The notes: generated by a model from the sequence alone, not told the origin. Shown: positions 1-7,932, counted from the stretch's first letter. The stretch: 64,000 bases of DNA from SIG455 sp045589495 (GCA_045589495.1 JAZNPF010000016.1:1-64000); one strand, 5' to 3'. Numbers and translations: made by a program.

Positions 1-276
1 GCTTTCTGCTTCTGCCATTAAAAATTCTGCTCCAAAGGTTTCTGCCTGACGGCGCATAGTTTCGGTAAGTTCTTTTCCGCTTATTTTTCCTAATCCCGGA
101 TAATTTACAACCTCATGTGTAATGGTAATCTGACCGCCAAACTGTTCTTTTTCCAGAACTAACACACGGTATCTTGCACGAGCCAGATAAATGGCGGCGG
201 TAAGTCCTGCCGGACCGCCGCCTATCACTGCAACATCATATAAATTATCTTGAATTGTATTTTGCATCTTACTCAT
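1..276 (-). CDS. Thioredoxin reductase-like FAD protein (N-terminal part, cut by window edge)
   Basis: Only the first 92 codons are present; the gene runs off the left edge. It begins with an FAD-binding Rossmann fold containing GGGPAGLTAA (about residues 19-28), then the FGGQI and VVNYPG segments typical of thioredoxin reductase and AhpF. The redox CxxC lies outside the window, so NADPH-dependent reduction of thioredoxin or AhpC is inferred from family. The chosen ATG overlaps the ahpC stop (TAATG), with AGGA about 9 nt upstream inside ahpC, which suggests translational coupling. It is probably the electron donor of the adjacent peroxiredoxin. Whether it is TrxB or a short AhpF-like reductase cannot be decided here. 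Confidence 0.85.
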   Translation of the reverse strand, partial: MSKMQNTIQDNLYDVAVIGGGPAGLTAAIYLARARYRVLVLEKEQFGGQITITHEVVNYPGLGKISGKELTETMRRQAETFGAEFLMAEAES

Positions 277-839
277 TATAACTGTCCTACGAGATCAAGA
301 CTCGGTTTTAATGTTTCAGCACCCGGCTGCCAGTTAGCAGGACATACCTGGTCGCCATGAGCATGAACAAACTGACATGCCTGAACCTTACGGAAGAGTT
401 CTTCTGCGTTTCTGCCTACATTTCCGGCAGTAACCTCGTAGCCTACAATTTTACCTTCAGGATTTATGATAAAGGTACCACGCTCTGCAAGACCATCTGA
501 TTCAATTAAAACCTCAAAATCTCTTGAAATTTCATGAGTCGGGTCAGCAAGCATAGGATAATTGATTTTTTTAATTCTTTCAGATGCATCGTGCCATGCT
601 TTATGAACAAAATGAGTGTCGGTAGATACAGAGTATATCTCACATCCCACATTTTTAAAATCCTCATACTTATTTGCTAAATCTTCCAACTCCGTTGGGC
701 ATACAAAGGTAAAATCTGCAGGATAGAAAAAGAACACGCTCCATTTACCTAAAATCTCTTCTTTGGAAACCATCTTAAAATCGTCTCCGTGAAATGCGTA
801 AGCTTTAAAATCTGAAATTTCTTTGTTAATCAATGACAT
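276..839 (-). CDS. ahpC: Alkyl hydroperoxide reductase AhpC (2-Cys peroxiredoxin)
   Basis: A 187-residue typical 2-Cys peroxiredoxin, the same length as classical AhpC. The peroxidatic cysteine is C47 in FVCPTE and the resolving cysteine is C166 in VCPANW near the C-terminus. It reduces H2O2, organic peroxides and peroxynitrite in the cytosol using electrons from a flavin disulfide reductase, here most likely the overlapping downstream gene. A desulfoferrodoxin gene lies 27 bp upstream on the same strand, so the operon order is superoxide reductase, peroxiredoxin, reductase: superoxide to peroxide to water. No internal defects were seen. Confidence 0.96.
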   Translation of the reverse strand: MSLINKEISDFKAYAFHGDDFKMVSKEEILGKWSVFFFYPADFTFVCPTELEDLANKYEDFKNVGCEIYSVSTDTHFVHKAWHDASERIKKINYPMLADPTHEISRDFEVLIESDGLAERGTFIINPEGKIVGYEVTAGNVGRNAEELFRKVQACQFVHAHGDQVCPANWQPGAETLKPSLDLVGQL

Positions 840-866
840 AATTTTATTCTCCTTTACTTTTTAATT

Positions 867-1241
867 TTATGCTTTCCAAAGACTATGCTGATTGCAAAAG
901 GCATATACTGCTTTTACGCTGTCTCCCTTGGATAATGAAAAGTTTGCCTTCGGAGGCGTGTTTGGCGAAAGTCTCTTGTATTGGAATCCGTCATCACTTT
1001 CAATGCACACCCACTCGATATAATGCTGGGGTTCCATCGGATGTTCGACCGAACCGACTGAAACGGTTACCATATCACCTTCTGTTTTATATACGGGAAT
1101 ATGTTTTTCCTGGGATGCCTCCGTAGTTCCTGGAATTATCTCCTGCATATCTTCGCCGCAGCATTGTATTGAAACACCGCTATTTTTTATCATCGCAATA
1201 ATATTTCCGCAATGCTTGCAAATAAAAAACAGTTCTTTCAA
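867..1241 (-). CDS. dfx: Desulfoferrodoxin / superoxide reductase
   Basis: A 124-residue two-iron superoxide reductase. The N-terminal desulforedoxin-like FeCys4 site uses C8 and C11 (CKHC) and the adjacent C27-C28 (QCCG). The C-terminal SOR domain has the expected EKHIPV, EHPMEPQH and FCNQH segments carrying the His4Cys iron ligands. It reduces superoxide to H2O2 without releasing O2, a hallmark of strict anaerobes. Translation starts at a TTG preceded by AGGAGG. It is first in the operon with ahpC and the reductase, so its peroxide product passes to its neighbours. Confidence 0.95.
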   Translation of the reverse strand: MKELFFICKHCGNIIAMIKNSGVSIQCCGEDMQEIIPGTTEASQEKHIPVYKTEGDMVTVSVGSVEHPMEPQHYIEWVCIESDDGFQYKRLSPNTPPKANFSLSKGDSVKAVYAFCNQHSLWKA

Positions 1242-1265
1242 AACTATTCCTCCTTTCTACATAAA

Positions 1266-1311
1266 AGTATAACCAAGTCTGCTAAATAAATACGCAAATA
1301 TAGGTTATACT
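1266..1311. promoter_or_regulatory. Divergent promoter region with a 9-bp inverted repeat
   Basis: The intergenic region between dfx (minus) and the MFS gene (plus) holds a perfect 9-bp inverted repeat: AGTATAACC at 1266-1274 and GGTTATACT at 1303-1311. Each arm contains a TATACT -10 box facing outward, one per gene. Neither has a recognisable -35 box at 17 bp, which suggests an activator or shared regulator binding between them. The symmetry is seen; the regulator is unknown. Confidence 0.55.
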
Positions 1312-1335
1312 ATGGTTAGATTGGAGTGATAACTT

Positions 1336-2751
1336 ATGGAAATTAGTTCCTCAAAACCTTATTTAAGGGGTTTTGTGGCGTATGCGCTCGCGGCATTTTT
1401 AGTAGGTGCTGTGGGGGGGTTTACTGCCGTGCTTGGCCCTGCATTTGTAAGTGATTTGAATTTGCCATATAATAACACAACGTGGACCGCTTTAGCGATG
1501 GCAGCTTCAACAGCAGCGTTTGCACCCATTCTCGGCAAACTGGGTGATGTAATAGGCAGGAAAGCAACATTATTGATTGGTATAGCGATTTTTACTTTGG
1601 GTAATATACTTACGGCAGTAGCCCCATCGCTATTTTTTATGATTGTTGCCCGTTTTATTGTAGGAATAGGAAGTGCAGCTATTGCACCGGTGGTAATGTC
1701 GTATATTGTTACAGAATTTCCGACTGAGAAAATTGCAAAGGGCTTTTCTTTATATATGCTTATTTCAAGCAGTGCAGTAGTTTTCGGACCTACGCTCGGC
1801 GGATTGCTTATTGAGTTTTATGGTTGGCGAGCAATGATGTGGGTATGCGTTGCAATTTCAGCCATTATATTTTTACTTTGCATTGTAACACATAGAAAAG
1901 ATAGTATAGCATTGAAACCACTGACAGATTTCGACGGTATTGGTTCTGTATGGGTACTGATTTTCTTTACTCTTATGTTGTGCCTACCGTCCTTTGGTCA
2001 GAATTTCGGTATTAGGTCAATATGGTTTTTAATTATTTTAAGTGCATCGGTAATTTCATTTATCGGTTTGTTTTACGCAGAAAAAAAAGCGACAAATCCA
2101 ATTCTCAGTTGGAAGTTTATGAAGAGAAAAAAGTTTTTTCTCTCAGTTCTGGCTCTCTTTTTAACTCAGGGACTTATGCAGGCGAATATGACAAATATAA
2201 TTGTCTTTATCAACTACACACAGCCTGATAATACTATTATATCCAGCTATGCGATTTCAATTATGTATATCGGAATGTCACTCGGTTCAGTTGTTTTAGG
2301 ACCATTGGCAGACCGCACGGAGCCTAAAAAGGTTTTGGCTGCCTCTTTGACTCTTACAGGAGTTGGATGTGCCATTATGCTTTTATTTGCTGCCCAAACC
2401 TCTGTGATTATACTTGCCGCATCTCTTGGCATCTTAGGCTTTGGGCTTGGCGGAAACGCTGCAATTTTTATGAAGGTTGTACTGTCAGGTGTGCCTGCTG
2501 AAACTGCAGGAGCAGGAACCGGAACTTATGGCTTATTCCGTGATCTTGCAGCACCCTTTGGTGTAGCGATTTTTGTTCCTCTTTTTACAAATAGAGTAAC
2601 AAATATTATAAGTAGCGGTGTAAGTGAAATAAATGCCGCAGTAAATTCTATAAAGTTTCTTGCTGTAGCGGAAATTATTTGTGTTATTGCGGGAATTGCG
2701 ATAGTGTTGTTCCTGCCTAAAATTTATAATAAAAAAGGAGAAAAAGCATGA
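1336..2751 (+). CDS. MFS multidrug-type transporter (DHA2-like)
   Basis: A 471-residue membrane protein with many hydrophobic segments (about 13-14), the size of the DHA2 drug:H+ antiporters. The motif A equivalent is GKLGDVIGRK (about residues 76-85) and a motif C-like VVFGPTLGGLL follows in TM5. Charge-poor helices and a mid-protein Lys-rich loop (about residues 254-262) fit the fold. The ATG is preceded by TTGGAG. The stop overlaps the start of the downstream dehydrogenase (ATGA), so the two are co-translated. With an HSDH-like partner, export or import of a sterol or bile acid is a reasonable guess, but substrate cannot be read from the sequence. Confidence 0.85.
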   Translation: MEISSSKPYLRGFVAYALAAFLVGAVGGFTAVLGPAFVSDLNLPYNNTTWTALAMAASTAAFAPILGKLGDVIGRKATLLIGIAIFTLGNILTAVAPSLFFMIVARFIVGIGSAAIAPVVMSYIVTEFPTEKIAKGFSLYMLISSSAVVFGPTLGGLLIEFYGWRAMMWVCVAISAIIFLLCIVTHRKDSIALKPLTDFDGIGSVWVLIFFTLMLCLPSFGQNFGIRSIWFLIILSASVISFIGLFYAEKKATNPILSWKFMKRKKFFLSVLALFLTQGLMQANMTNIIVFINYTQPDNTIISSYAISIMYIGMSLGSVVLGPLADRTEPKKVLAASLTLTGVGCAIMLLFAAQTSVIILAASLGILGFGLGGNAAIFMKVVLSGVPAETAGAGTGTYGLFRDLAAPFGVAIFVPLFTNRVTNIISSGVSEINAAVNSIKFLAVAEIICVIAGIAIVLFLPKIYNKKGEKA

Positions 2752-3545
2752 AATTAAAAGACAAAGTTGTTTTAATAACTGCCTCAACCCGAGGAATAGG
2801 TCTTGCTATTACTAAATCCTTTGCTAAAGAAGGTGCTATAGTTTATATGGCGGCAAGAAATTTAGAACTTGCAAAGCAGGAGGCTGACAAGCTAAATTCC
2901 GAGGGCTGTATAGTAAGATATGTTTATAACGATGCAAGTAAGAGCGAATCTTATATTTCTATGACTGATGAAGTAATAAAAGATGCAGGGCGTATTGATG
3001 TTTTGGTTAACAACTTCGGCACTTCAAATCCGGGAAAAGACCTTGACTTTTCAAATACAGATACAGAGGTTTTCTTTGATATTGTAAATATCAATTTAAG
3101 AAGTGTATTTATGGCTAGCAAAGAAGCAACTAAACAGATGGCAAAAAACGGTGGCGGAAGTATTATAAATATCTCCTCTGTGGGAGGTCTTGTTCCGGAT
3201 ATTTCACAAGTAGCATACGGAACCAGTAAGGCTGCTATTAATTATCTGACTAAACTGATAGCAGTACATGAAGCAAAAAATAATATTCGCTGTAATGCAA
3301 TCTTACCGGGGATGACTGCAACCGATGCAGTAGAGAAAAATCTTACAGAGGGATTCAGAGAACTGTTTATGCGCCATATTCCGTTTAAGCGTATGGGTAC
3401 ACCTGAAGAAATTGCTGCTGCAGCAGTTTACTTTGCATCAGATGATTCTGCTTATACCACGGGACAAATACTGACTGTATCAGGCGGTTTTGGTTTGGCA
3501 ACACCTGTATATGGAGATTTGTCAGATAAATTAAATCGCAGATAA
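2748..3545 (+). CDS. Short-chain dehydrogenase resembling clostridial 7-alpha-hydroxysteroid dehydrogenase
   Basis: A 265-residue classical SDR. Cofactor site: TASTRGIG (11-18). Structural NNFG at 88-91 in place of the usual NNAG. Catalytic Ser143/144, Tyr157 and Lys161 (YGTSK). Arg37 after the second strand suggests NADP(H). From memory, the segments around ASTRGIGLA, LVNNFGT, ISSVGG-PDIS and the SGGF-TP tail match the 7-alpha-HSDHs of Clostridium sordellii, C. absonum and C. scindens, which oxidise the 7-hydroxyl of primary bile acids. That assignment is a recalled family match; 3-oxoacyl-ACP reductase-like or another steroid/polyol SDR remains possible. It overlaps the MFS gene by 4 nt. 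Confidence 0.75.
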   Translation: MKLKDKVVLITASTRGIGLAITKSFAKEGAIVYMAARNLELAKQEADKLNSEGCIVRYVYNDASKSESYISMTDEVIKDAGRIDVLVNNFGTSNPGKDLDFSNTDTEVFFDIVNINLRSVFMASKEATKQMAKNGGGSIINISSVGGLVPDISQVAYGTSKAAINYLTKLIAVHEAKNNIRCNAILPGMTATDAVEKNLTEGFRELFMRHIPFKRMGTPEEIAAAAVYFASDDSAYTTGQILTVSGGFGLATPVYGDLSDKLNRR

Positions 3546-3548
3546 ACA

Positions 3549-3594
3549 AAAAACACAGACGGAACTTCAAAATTTCTCCATCTGTGTTTTTTTG
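3549..3594 (+). terminator. Intrinsic terminator after the MFS-SDR operon
   Basis: A 12-bp stem (3551-3562 with 3578-3589, one wobble) is followed by a run of T. Confidence 0.85.
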
Positions 3595-3623
3595 TTGATT
3601 TTTGTGCGTATTCATAGTATAAT
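3595..3623 (+). promoter_or_regulatory. Sigma-A promoter of ferritin gene
   Basis: TTGATT (3595-3600), 17 bp, TATAAT (3618-3623). It begins right where the upstream terminator T-run ends. Confidence 0.8.
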
Positions 3624-3647
3624 AAAAAACAATGGAGGTGTTATATT

Positions 3648-4160
3648 ATGATGAACGAAAAAGTACATGAACTTCTAAATCAACAGATTAACAAAGAATT
3701 CTATTCTGCGTATCTCTACCTTGATTTCTCGAATTATTTTGAAGATGCAGGTCTTGACGGATTTGCCAATTGGTATAAGATTCAGGCACAGGAAGAGCGT
3801 GACCATGCAATGCTTTTCTATCAGTATCTCCAAAACGAGAATCAAAAAGTAACTCTTGAGGCTATTGCAAAACCTGACAAGACATTTTCTAACCATATAG
3901 ATGTTTTAAAGGCAGGACTTGAACACGAAGAATATGTAACCTCTCTTATAAATGACATTTATGCAGCAGCATACAATGTTAAAGATTTTCGCACAATGCA
4001 GTTCCTTGATTGGTTTGTTAAGGAACAAGGTGAAGAGGAAACAAATGCAAATGATTTGATTACAAAGATGGAACTTTTTGGTTCGGATCCAAAAAGTCTT
4101 TATATGCTAAATCAGGAACTTGCAGCACGAGTTTATACAACTCCGTCGTTAGTTTTATAA
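3648..4160 (+). CDS. ftnA: Bacterial non-haem ferritin
   Basis: A 170-residue four-helix ferritin. Ferroxidase ligands are visible: E18 in NKEFYSAYLY, the EERDHA segment (E50, H54) in helix B, and helix C/D acidic residues including the KEQGEEE segment. It stores iron as ferric mineral inside a 24-mer and limits Fenton chemistry, which suits its position next to peroxide and superoxide detoxification genes. GGAGGTG lies 9 nt before the first of two adjacent ATG codons. It is a single-gene transcription unit with its own promoter and terminator. No haem-binding Met typical of bacterioferritin is evident. Confidence 0.95.
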   Translation: MMNEKVHELLNQQINKEFYSAYLYLDFSNYFEDAGLDGFANWYKIQAQEERDHAMLFYQYLQNENQKVTLEAIAKPDKTFSNHIDVLKAGLEHEEYVTSLINDIYAAAYNVKDFRTMQFLDWFVKEQGEEETNANDLITKMELFGSDPKSLYMLNQELAARVYTTPSLVL

Positions 4161-4269
4161 TTTTTTATAAAAGTTTTATAAGAGCAAAATGTTAAGATTA
4201 AAGCCTTATGGGAAATTTTAATTAGTCTTATACGAAAGAGTTTTTTTGAGCACATATTATCCCTATCAG

Positions 4270-4308
4270 AAAAGACACAGATTTCGATTGAAATCTGTGT
4301 CTTTTCTT
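4270..4308 (+). terminator. Intrinsic terminator after ferritin
   Basis: A perfect 16-bp inverted repeat (4270-4285 and 4290-4305) with a 4-nt loop, ending in CTTTTC. It lies 110 bp after the ferritin stop. Confidence 0.8.
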
Positions 4309-4571
4309 CAAAATTTGCCTAAACTGCAAGCTCAATATGCTGAAGCGCGCTAAATTAATTTGTAGCATTGACTCCTATAAAAAAGTATACCCCAAAAATC
4401 TGTTAATGTGATTATGAACAACATGTTCAAGTCTATCAAACGAAGTAGGTTTTAGGTTGTTTCGTCTGCTTTCAAGCCACTTTTCAGCATAGCAGAATGC
4501 TACACTCTCTGACCTGAATCAAAGCAAATAACAGGGGCAGAAAAAGAAAGGCAAGAAACAAACAGGAACAT
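4309..4571. other. Non-coding stretch, no gene recognised
   Basis: Part of a 600-bp gap between ferritin and the thiamine operon. All six frames are broken or give only low-complexity short frames without ribosome sites. I see no tRNA, repeat or recognisable gene fragment. It may be the remains of a lost gene or element, but nothing in it proves this. Confidence 0.5.
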
Positions 4572-4609
4572 AAAAGGCTATCTGTAATTTAAACGCAGAT
4601 AGCCTTTTT
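4572..4609. terminator. Bidirectional terminator-like hairpin, orphan
   Basis: A 13-bp stem (4572-4584 with 4596-4608) flanked by A-run and T-run. No gene ends immediately before it on either strand, which makes it an orphan and hints that a gene was lost here. Confidence 0.6.
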
Positions 4610-4676
4610 GACAGTTGATTTGACAGTAAATAGAAGAAAAAGCAAGGGTAAATAAGGGGAAATAAGAAGAAACGCA

Positions 4677-4720
4677 CAAAAAAAGAAAACTGCTTAATTC
4701 CCTTGAAATAAGCAGTTTTC
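4677..4720 (-). terminator. Terminator of the thiamine operon
   Basis: On the minus strand the 12-bp stem (4709-4720 with 4685-4696) is followed by seven T residues. It lies 40 bp past the stop of the HAD-ThiD gene. Confidence 0.85.
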
Positions 4721-4760
4721 AAGTGGTTTTAAAATAAGTATTCAAAACATAACAAATGGT

Positions 4761-6194
4761 TTAGATGTCACTACTTATAACAAAAGCATGATTAAGCGGA
4801 CCTGAACCTTTCCCCAAATCAAGACCAACCAAGAGAGCATCTGAAATATATTCTTTTGCTTTTTTTATCGACTCAACAAGGCTATAACCTTTTGCAAGGT
4901 TTGATGCAATGGCACTTGATAAAGTGCATCCAGTTCCATGAGTGTTTGGATTATCAATTTGCTTACCAGCAAACCATGTATATCTACCATTTTCGTACAA
5001 AAGGTCGTTTGCATCATTGATGCTATGCCCTCCTTTTAACAGAACACTACAACCATTGTTTTCCCCGATATACTTGGCTGCCTTAACCATATCTTCCTTG
5101 CCCTCAATTTTCATATCGGATAAAATTTCTGCTTCGGGAATGTTAGGGGTTACGAGAGTTGCTATGGGTAATAGTTTTGAAATCAATGTTTTTATTGCAT
5201 CAGTTTTTATAAGAGCATAACCGCTTGTTGCTACCATTACGGGATCTACAACAATGTTTTTTGCATTATAATATTTCAATCTATCTGCAATTACATTTAT
5301 TAACCCGCTTGATGATACCATTCCAATTTTTACACTATCAGGGAATATATCTTCAAATACTGCATCAAGTTGTTCTTTTAGGAAATCGGGTGTTGAATCT
5401 AAAATTGCTCTTACGCCAAGAGTGTTTTGAGCAGTAAGTGATGTAATTGCGCTCATTGCATAAACACCGTTCATTGTCATAGTTTTAATATCTGCCTGAA
5501 TACCAGCACCACCACTTGAATCACTACCTGCAATAGTCAATGCCGTTTTCAATTTTGAATTAAAACAAAAACTTTCGAAATCAGTTATGTAATAATCTGA
5601 AATTTCTTTTACTTCTTCTTGCATTGGCTCGTGTTCATCATAAACTGCAGCAACCTTAAATCCATCATCTTTAGCAGTTTTTAATGCGTGGAGCGCATCC
5701 TCAAAAACTACTGTTTCAGTTTTTTCAGTTCCGAGGTGCGTTAGAGCTTGTCTGTAGATCCCTGCTGTTTCTTTGCCGAATCCAACTTCGGCGCAAGTAA
5801 ATATTTCAGAAAAGTATTCACGCACTCCTAATCTCGTCAGCACATCTTCTGCAATATGTCTGTTCGTCACAGTTGCAATACACATTTTCACACCTGCTGA
5901 CTGTAATCTTTTCAGGAAATCTCTTACACCAGTTTTAAGAATCACTCTTGTTCGATATATTTCTGCCACCATGTTATTGATATCGTCAACTATTTCCTGT
6001 ACAGAAAGTGTAACACCATAATGCTTGCGGTAATATTCAGCAGCTTGTTCAAGTGTAAATGTTTTGAAAACTTCGGCAAGATTTTCCTTTGGCTCTTTTC
6101 CAAGAGAACGAAGAAAATCTTCTCCGATTGTGTCCCATATAAACATCGAATTAAGGATAGTCCCGTCTAAATCAAATATTACACCTTTAATCAT
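4761..6194 (-). CDS. thiD: HAD phosphatase-ThiD fusion (HMP/HMP-P kinase)
   Basis: A 477-residue fusion. Residues 1-210 are a HAD hydrolase of the beta-phosphoglucomutase type, with nucleophile motif FDLDGT (D8, D10), a helical cap, a Thr motif near TVTN and a VVFED motif. Residues 215-477 are a ribokinase-fold ThiD with TIAGSDSSGGAGIQAD at its start, KGGH and the catalytic HGTGCTLSSA near the end. ThiD phosphorylates 4-amino-5-hydroxymethyl-2-methylpyrimidine twice. The HAD half could remove phosphate from thiamine-P or HMP-P; its substrate is not known from sequence. The start overlaps thiE by 8 nt. It is last gene of a TPP-riboswitch operon. Confidence 0.93.
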   Translation of the reverse strand: MIKGVIFDLDGTILNSMFIWDTIGEDFLRSLGKEPKENLAEVFKTFTLEQAAEYYRKHYGVTLSVQEIVDDINNMVAEIYRTRVILKTGVRDFLKRLQSAGVKMCIATVTNRHIAEDVLTRLGVREYFSEIFTCAEVGFGKETAGIYRQALTHLGTEKTETVVFEDALHALKTAKDDGFKVAAVYDEHEPMQEEVKEISDYYITDFESFCFNSKLKTALTIAGSDSSGGAGIQADIKTMTMNGVYAMSAITSLTAQNTLGVRAILDSTPDFLKEQLDAVFEDIFPDSVKIGMVSSSGLINVIADRLKYYNAKNIVVDPVMVATSGYALIKTDAIKTLISKLLPIATLVTPNIPEAEILSDMKIEGKEDMVKAAKYIGENNGCSVLLKGGHSINDANDLLYENGRYTWFAGKQIDNPNTHGTGCTLSSAIASNLAKGYSLVESIKKAKEYISDALLVGLDLGKGSGPLNHAFVISSDI

Positions 6195-6831
6195 TACAAA
6201 CCACCTGCTTTGTTAATTCTTTTAATTCTGCTGTGGATTTTTGAATATTGTCTGCAGCGAAAATAGCGCTAATAACAGCAACACCGCAAATCCCGCTTCC
6301 TGTCAGTTCTAAAATATTACCTGCTCCAATGCCGCCGATAGCAACAATGGGAATACTTACAGCCTCGCATATTGCTTTAAGTGTTTCATGAGTTACATCG
6401 TCTGCATCCTCCTTTGAGTTTGTACAGAATACAGCACCTACACCTAAATAATCAGCTCCCATTTTTTCGGCAAGAACGGCTTGCTCTACCGTCTGTGCAG
6501 ATACACCAAGGATTTTTTCTTCTCCGACAACAGACCGCACATATCCTATTCCCATATCTTTTTGACCTATATGTATTCCGTCTGCATTTACCTTTACTGC
6601 AATATCCACATTGTCATTGATAACAAATGGAACCTTATATTGCCTGCAAAGTTCTTTAATTTCAAAAGCTTCTTTGAGAAATGCTTTGTCGTCTAATTCC
6701 TTTTCACGAAGTTGAACAAAGGTTGCACCACCTTTAAGTGCTTCTTCCACCTGCTCATAAAGAGTCATACTTCCAAGCCATGTGCGGTCAGTGACAGCAT
6801 ATAACATTAAATCTTTTTTATCGCACTTCAT
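6187..6831 (-). CDS. thiE: Thiamine-phosphate synthase ThiE
   Basis: A 214-residue TIM barrel that joins HMP-PP and thiazole-phosphate to give thiamine phosphate. Family motifs are all present: QLREK (about 40-44), INDN (71-74), DGIHIGQ, GVGAVF and the phosphate-binding VAIGGIG near residue 164. It overlaps thiM by 14 nt and the fused thiD by 8 nt, so the operon is tightly coupled. There is no thiC, thiG or thiF here, so the cluster alone supports salvage of HMP and thiazole rather than de novo synthesis. Confidence 0.96.
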   Translation of the reverse strand: MKCDKKDLMLYAVTDRTWLGSMTLYEQVEEALKGGATFVQLREKELDDKAFLKEAFEIKELCRQYKVPFVINDNVDIAVKVNADGIHIGQKDMGIGYVRSVVGEEKILGVSAQTVEQAVLAEKMGADYLGVGAVFCTNSKEDADDVTHETLKAICEAVSIPIVAIGGIGAGNILELTGSGICGVAVISAIFAADNIQKSTAELKELTKQVVCND

Positions 6832-7639
6832 ATTTTGCTCCTTTGTTCAAAGTTTCTGCATCCATATTACAAATGGCATCTATTATGCGATTTCGCAAAG
6901 TAGAGTTGCCCTCATTCAATTTTAGATTTGCATAACCGATTTCACCCGCAAGGCCCATCACGCATACTGCTGCTGCAACTGCTTTTGTTTTATCATCAGG
7001 ATTAGCAATAGCATAAGCGGTTGCAATTCCCGAAAGTTGACATCCTGTTCCTGTAATTTTGCTCATTTCCGGTATTCCGTTACGAATTACATAGCATTTT
7101 TCACTATCTGCCACAAGATCAATCGCACCAGTAATTACTATAATTGCATTAGTCTTTTTGGAAAAGTTCTTTGCGAAAACGATCATATCCCCAAGGTTAT
7201 CTTCCGTTACTGTGTCGGCAGCATCAGCATCTACACCTTTTGTTGTTCCGCATCCAAGTGCCAGAGTTTTAATTTCTGAAACATTTCCACGAATAACAGT
7301 AGGCTTAATTGTATTCATAATTTTGATTGCTGTGTCCGTGCGGAGTTTACTTGCACCAGCCCCCACAGGGTCAAGCAAAACTATATGACCAAGTTCGTTT
7401 GCCTTTGCACCTGCAATAAACATTCCCTCGACACTTCTTTGATTGAGAGTGCCGATGTTGATATTGAGTCCACCGCAGATTGATGTAATATCCGCAACAT
7501 CCTCCGGCTCATCCGACATAATCGGACTCCCTCCGCATGCAAGTAATGCATTTGCCACATCATTAACCGTAACATAATTGGTAATGTTGTGCACAAGCGG
7601 TGTTTTTCTCCGTACATTTTCAAGACAGTTTCCTAACAT
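6818..7639 (-). CDS. thiM: Hydroxyethylthiazole kinase ThiM
   Basis: A 273-residue ribokinase-fold enzyme that phosphorylates 4-methyl-5-(2-hydroxyethyl)thiazole. Recognisable motifs are HNITNYVTVNDVAN near residue 17, the LDPVGAGAS segment, VIRGNVSEI, and the catalytic anion hole GTGCQLSG (about residues 203-210). It is the first gene after the TPP riboswitch and terminator, so thiamine pyrophosphate is expected to shut it off. Confidence 0.96.
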   Translation of the reverse strand: MLGNCLENVRRKTPLVHNITNYVTVNDVANALLACGGSPIMSDEPEDVADITSICGGLNINIGTLNQRSVEGMFIAGAKANELGHIVLLDPVGAGASKLRTDTAIKIMNTIKPTVIRGNVSEIKTLALGCGTTKGVDADAADTVTEDNLGDMIVFAKNFSKKTNAIIVITGAIDLVADSEKCYVIRNGIPEMSKITGTGCQLSGIATAYAIANPDDKTKAVAAAVCVMGLAGEIGYANLKLNEGNSTLRNRIIDAICNMDAETLNKGAKYEVR

Positions 7640-7702
7640 TTTTTACCTCTTTCTGCCGCAAATTATCGGCTGTTTATTAACTTAATAACAAACCTTGCCA
7701 AA

Positions 7703-7734
7703 CAAAAAAGGAAGTTACCGATCTGGTAACTTCC
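7703..7734 (-). terminator. Riboswitch-controlled terminator upstream of thiM
   Basis: Between the TPP riboswitch and thiM on the minus strand there is a perfect 10-bp stem (7725-7734 with 7710-7719), a 5-nt loop and six T residues. This is the expression platform: transcription attenuation when TPP is bound. Confidence 0.88.
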
Positions 7735-7756
7735 TAAAAGTTCTTTGTTCCTCCTA

Positions 7757-7858
7757 ACACTATGTATCAGGCATCCCTACGTTGGCATTATCCAAATCAG
7801 GTTCTCGGTCGAAGGTTATACCTTCCTCTCAGCCTGTAATACAAGCTCCCGTTTATTA
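7757..7858 (-). promoter_or_regulatory. TPP riboswitch (THI element)
   Basis: Read on the minus strand, the conserved CTGAGA (after the GGGAGCTTG start), then ACCTGAT-TGGATAATGCCA and CGTAGGGA-TGC appear in the right order and spacing. These form the pyrimidine-binding and pyrophosphate-binding arms. It precedes the thiM terminator. Confidence 0.96.
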
Positions 7859-7869
7859 AGTTTAAATAC

Positions 7870-7898
7870 ATTGTATCACTTTTCTGAATATATTTCAA
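7870..7898 (-). promoter_or_regulatory. Sigma-A promoter of thiM-thiE-thiD operon
   Basis: TTGAAA (complement of 7893-7898), 17 bp, TACAAT (complement of 7870-7875), just upstream of the riboswitch. Confidence 0.82.
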
Positions 7899-7932
7899 TA
7901 GTTTAAGATGAATTATTTTATTTAAATCATAT

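Noticed and set aside
4519..4722. A 67-codon minus-strand frame in the ferritin-thiD gap
   Set aside because: Low-complexity Phe-rich product, no ribosome site, overlaps two terminators.
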